Positions 61,938 through 64,000 of a stretch of DNA of 64,000 nucleotides are shown here, piece by piece. Position numbers and translations under genes: made by a program. Origin of the DNA: Salinimonas lutimaris. GTDB taxonomy: Bacteria; Pseudomonadota; Gammaproteobacteria; Enterobacterales; Alteromonadaceae. The notes beneath the pieces are model-generated. The model ran no database searches, was not told the DNA's origin, and saw nothing but the letters and a program-made list of their open reading frames with translations. The number at the start of each line of letters is the position of its first letter. The stretch's first letter is position 1. The stretch lies in the NCBI RefSeq assembly GCF_005222225.1, contig NZ_CP036536.1, forward strand, positions 706,001 to 770,000. Reading direction: 5' to 3'.

Positions 61938-64000
61938 TATTTCAGTTTACTCGTTAACTCACTAAAGGTTAGCGGCTTGGCAAATAAGAATCCCTGACCG
62001 ATCAGATAGCCATTTTGACATAGAATAGCCTGTTGATGAGCATTTTCGACACCTTCAGCCACCACAGTGGCAGAGCATTGTTCAGCCAGCTTCTGCACCA
62101 TACGAATCACTGGTAGCGCTGAGGCGTTTTCAGGGTCATCGAGCTGTTTTACAAAGCTTTTATCCAGTTTCAGTACCTTGGCACCAAGCTGACTAAAATG
62201 CGCAAGGGAAGAATAGCCGGTACCAAAATCATCAATGCTGATGCTGATTCCCAGTGCGCTGAGTTCTTTAATGATGGGGGCGACCAGACTGTAGTCCTGC
62301 ATAGCCTGACTTTCAGTGATTTCCACCTCAATATGTTCAGGCTTCACCGTTGTACTGCAAATAAGCTTTTTCAGACTGGACATAAAAGCCGGATTACTGA
62401 GATCAGCACTGGAGATATTGAATGAAATTGGTATGGAAAGACCGGCCTGATGCAAGCTTTCCATATCAGCAAACACCGTTTTCATGACCAGGTAATCAAT
62501 TTTACTCACCAGGCCAGATGCTTCAGCAAGCGGAATAAAGTCAGCCGGCATCAGTTGAGTCTTACTGTCTTTTTGCCATCGTAATAATGCTTCAGCTCCC
62601 ACTATCTGGCCCGTTTGCATATCGCATTTGGGCTGGTAATACACTTTTAACTGACTGGGGTCGGCAATGGCATCGTGCAGATCTTTAAGCAGTATGTACC
62701 GGCTTTCCAGGGCATAAAGCAGGCTATCGTCATAGTAAGACACCGCCTCACCGCGTTGTCTGCCTTTATGTAACGTAGCTTCCGCCAGTCGTAATGCCTG
62801 ATCAGAATTATTCTTTGATATCAGATCCAGATCGAGCACCGCCACGTGGGTATTGGTTTTATGCACCAGCTGATTAACCGATAAAGTCTGCTCGTTTAAT
62901 TGCAGCAATGCGTCTTTGGACGGGCCGTACTGACGGGTAAATAATAGTGCCAGACAGTCTTCTTCAATCCGGGCGATGGCGTAATGATCAGGCAGCTGAC
63001 AATAAATGCGTTCGAGCAGGGTTTGCATCAGTGTAGTAGTAAAGGCATTACCCAGCAGTATCTCAGTGGTATAGAAGTCAGCCACCCGAACCAGCACCAC
63101 AATCGTATTTTTGCGCTCTGCATTGGGGGTGGTATGAAGCTCACGTTGCAGCCAGTTCCGGTTAGGTATGTTCAGGCTGGCATCGTAGTACGCCAGTTTG
63201 GAGAGCTTGTTGAGTAGCGCAAGATTTTTAAATCCGCTGGCGACGCCTTCGCTGAATACCATTAGCAGGGCAATATGGCTGACATCCATCGGCTCGCTGG
63301 ATTTGACAATAACCAGATAAAACCGGCTGTCCAGCTTTTCAGTACTGTAATACAGTACCGACCAGTGGCCATTGAACTGATGCTCTTTCGTCAGTGTGGC
63401 TTTATCAATAGCTGCCGAGACAATGCCCTGCTCAGACTCAGACAAGTCACTGAGCATCTCAGACAGGGAATTGTCATGGTGGCGCTGAAATTCGCCACTG
63501 GACGCTACAACGCCGGCATGTTCTACCGGTAACCGGCCATTAGAATGAACACACACAATGCCGCCTTTATCCGGGACATCAATGATACGGCCAATTTCTT
63601 TTAACACCGTTTGGGTAAAGCCTGGCACATTTTGCTTAGACGTCATGGTGCGCGATGCATCCACAATCATTTGCAGACCGCGCTTAGCTGAGGCAAGCTC
63701 GTTCAGGGCACTCCAAGTCTTGATGTTGGCTGTCACCACCGAGCGCAATTTCTCCTCGGTCAGGTCAACCTTGTTCCAGTATTCGTTGATATCATAATCG
63801 CGCATGGTATCAAGCCGGGGGGCCATGGAGGCCTGCCCGGTTAATAACACAATACGCAGTAAGTCATTGCCGATGAGATTGCGAATGGTATTGACCAACA
63901 GCAGACCGGCATCATCCTGCTCCATGACAACATCAAGTAAAATGACGGATAGATTTGGATGGCGGGCAATGATATCGGCAGCCTGAGAGGCCGATGATGC
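61937..64000 (-). CDS. Response regulator with DUF3369, degenerate GGDEF and EAL domains (partial, 5' end outside window)
   Basis: The last 687 codons of a minus-strand gene that enters from the right edge. The frame is open to base 64000 and starts inside a receiver domain whose phospho-Asp motif SVILLDVVMEQDDAG is visible. It continues through DUF3369 (LLTGQASMAPRLDTMRDYDINEYWNK), a GGDEF-like domain with the signature lost (ARIEEDCLALLF), and a full EAL domain: EALLRW, FNISS, EITESQAM, IDDFGTGYSS, LKLDKSFV, VAEGVEN, GQGFLFAKP. It should hydrolyse c-di-GMP and not make it. It is a paralog of the protein at 55246-57477. The kinase at 60087-61937 overlaps its stop codon and is its probable partner. 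Confidence 0.9.
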   Translation of the reverse strand, partial: ASSASQAADIIARHPNLSVILLDVVMEQDDAGLLLVNTIRNLIGNDLLRIVLLTGQASMAPRLDTMRDYDINEYWNKVDLTEEKLRSVVTANIKTWSALNELASAKRGLQMIVDASRTMTSKQNVPGFTQTVLKEIGRIIDVPDKGGIVCVHSNGRLPVEHAGVVASSGEFQRHHDNSLSEMLSDLSESEQGIVSAAIDKATLTKEHQFNGHWSVLYYSTEKLDSRFYLVIVKSSEPMDVSHIALLMVFSEGVASGFKNLALLNKLSKLAYYDASLNIPNRNWLQRELHTTPNAERKNTIVVLVRVADFYTTEILLGNAFTTTLMQTLLERIYCQLPDHYAIARIEEDCLALLFTRQYGPSKDALLQLNEQTLSVNQLVHKTNTHVAVLDLDLISKNNSDQALRLAEATLHKGRQRGEAVSYYDDSLLYALESRYILLKDLHDAIADPSQLKVYYQPKCDMQTGQIVGAEALLRWQKDSKTQLMPADFIPLAEASGLVSKIDYLVMKTVFADMESLHQAGLSIPISFNISSADLSNPAFMSSLKKLICSTTVKPEHIEVEITESQAMQDYSLVAPIIKELSALGISISIDDFGTGYSSLAHFSQLGAKVLKLDKSFVKQLDDPENASALPVIRMVQKLAEQCSATVVAEGVENAHQQAILCQNGYLIGQGFLFAKPLTFSELTSKLK

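Noticed and set aside
1..64000. CRISPR arrays, tRNA and rRNA genes, complete insertion sequences
   Set aside because: No regularly spaced short repeats, no cloverleaf-like CCA-ended segments with TTCGA-type loops, no rRNA signatures and no transposase genes were recognised on reading the window; a tRNA scan would settle the tRNA point.

Overview
The window comes from a marine-type gammaproteobacterium, most likely of the Alteromonadaceae. The evidence is gene content: RdgC, AcnB, SthA, a TIGR03899-family protein, many TonB-dependent receptors, a TonB2/TtpC-type energising cluster, PspA/PspC and dense c-di-GMP signalling. No rRNA or tRNA gene was seen, so genus is not assigned. Both window edges cut genes: an M49-like metallopeptidase lipoprotein at the left, and a receiver-DUF3369-EAL protein at the right.

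Layout. 1-9.1 kb: M49-like lipoprotein (partial), HDOD protein, a broken gene with a PEP-CTERM-like tail, a benE-type transporter facing an XRE-cupin regulator across two copies of a 17-bp operator, a Fur-box-preceded siderophore receptor, rdgC and a sensor kinase. 9.2-24.2 kb: a contiguous phosphate-starvation block made of phoB, phoR, a pstS-like gene and a prolyl-hydroxylase-like oxygenase; then a duplicated beta-helix surface lipoprotein and a large TonB-dependent receptor; then DUF3450, two ExbB-type proteins, ExbD, TonB and a TPR protein. Each of the three transcription units opens with an 18-bp Pho box placed exactly 10 nt before a -10 hexamer. 24.3-31 kb: FIST sensor, hybrid kinase and HD-GYP regulator in one operon, plus small membrane and secreted proteins. 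31-36.8 kb: sugar dehydrogenase, acnB, DUF192, lysC. 36.8-38.3 kb: an AT-rich insert with an orphan Mrr-like nuclease. 38.3-46 kb: a second TonB-dependent receptor, LysE/LysR pair, GH68 levansucrase, dusA. 46-49.8 kb: psp cluster with a sigma-54-type promoter. 49.8-54.2 kb: cysJIH, with a perfect 13-bp hairpin burying the cysJ ribosome binding site. 54.2-64 kb: TIGR03899, two paralogous receiver-DUF3369-degenerate GGDEF-EAL proteins, a uracil-DNA-glycosylase-like gene, a small secreted protein, sthA and a sensor kinase.

How the genes work together. The most notable unit is the Pho block. A PhoBR pair appears to control its own operon, a surface lipoprotein-receptor pair, and a dedicated energy-transducing complex. 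Together they look like an outer-membrane uptake route for a phosphorus-containing nutrient. The substrate is unknown and this reading is inference. Start codons were moved from the longest frame where a Shine-Dalgarno sequence or family length argued for it; each case is noted.
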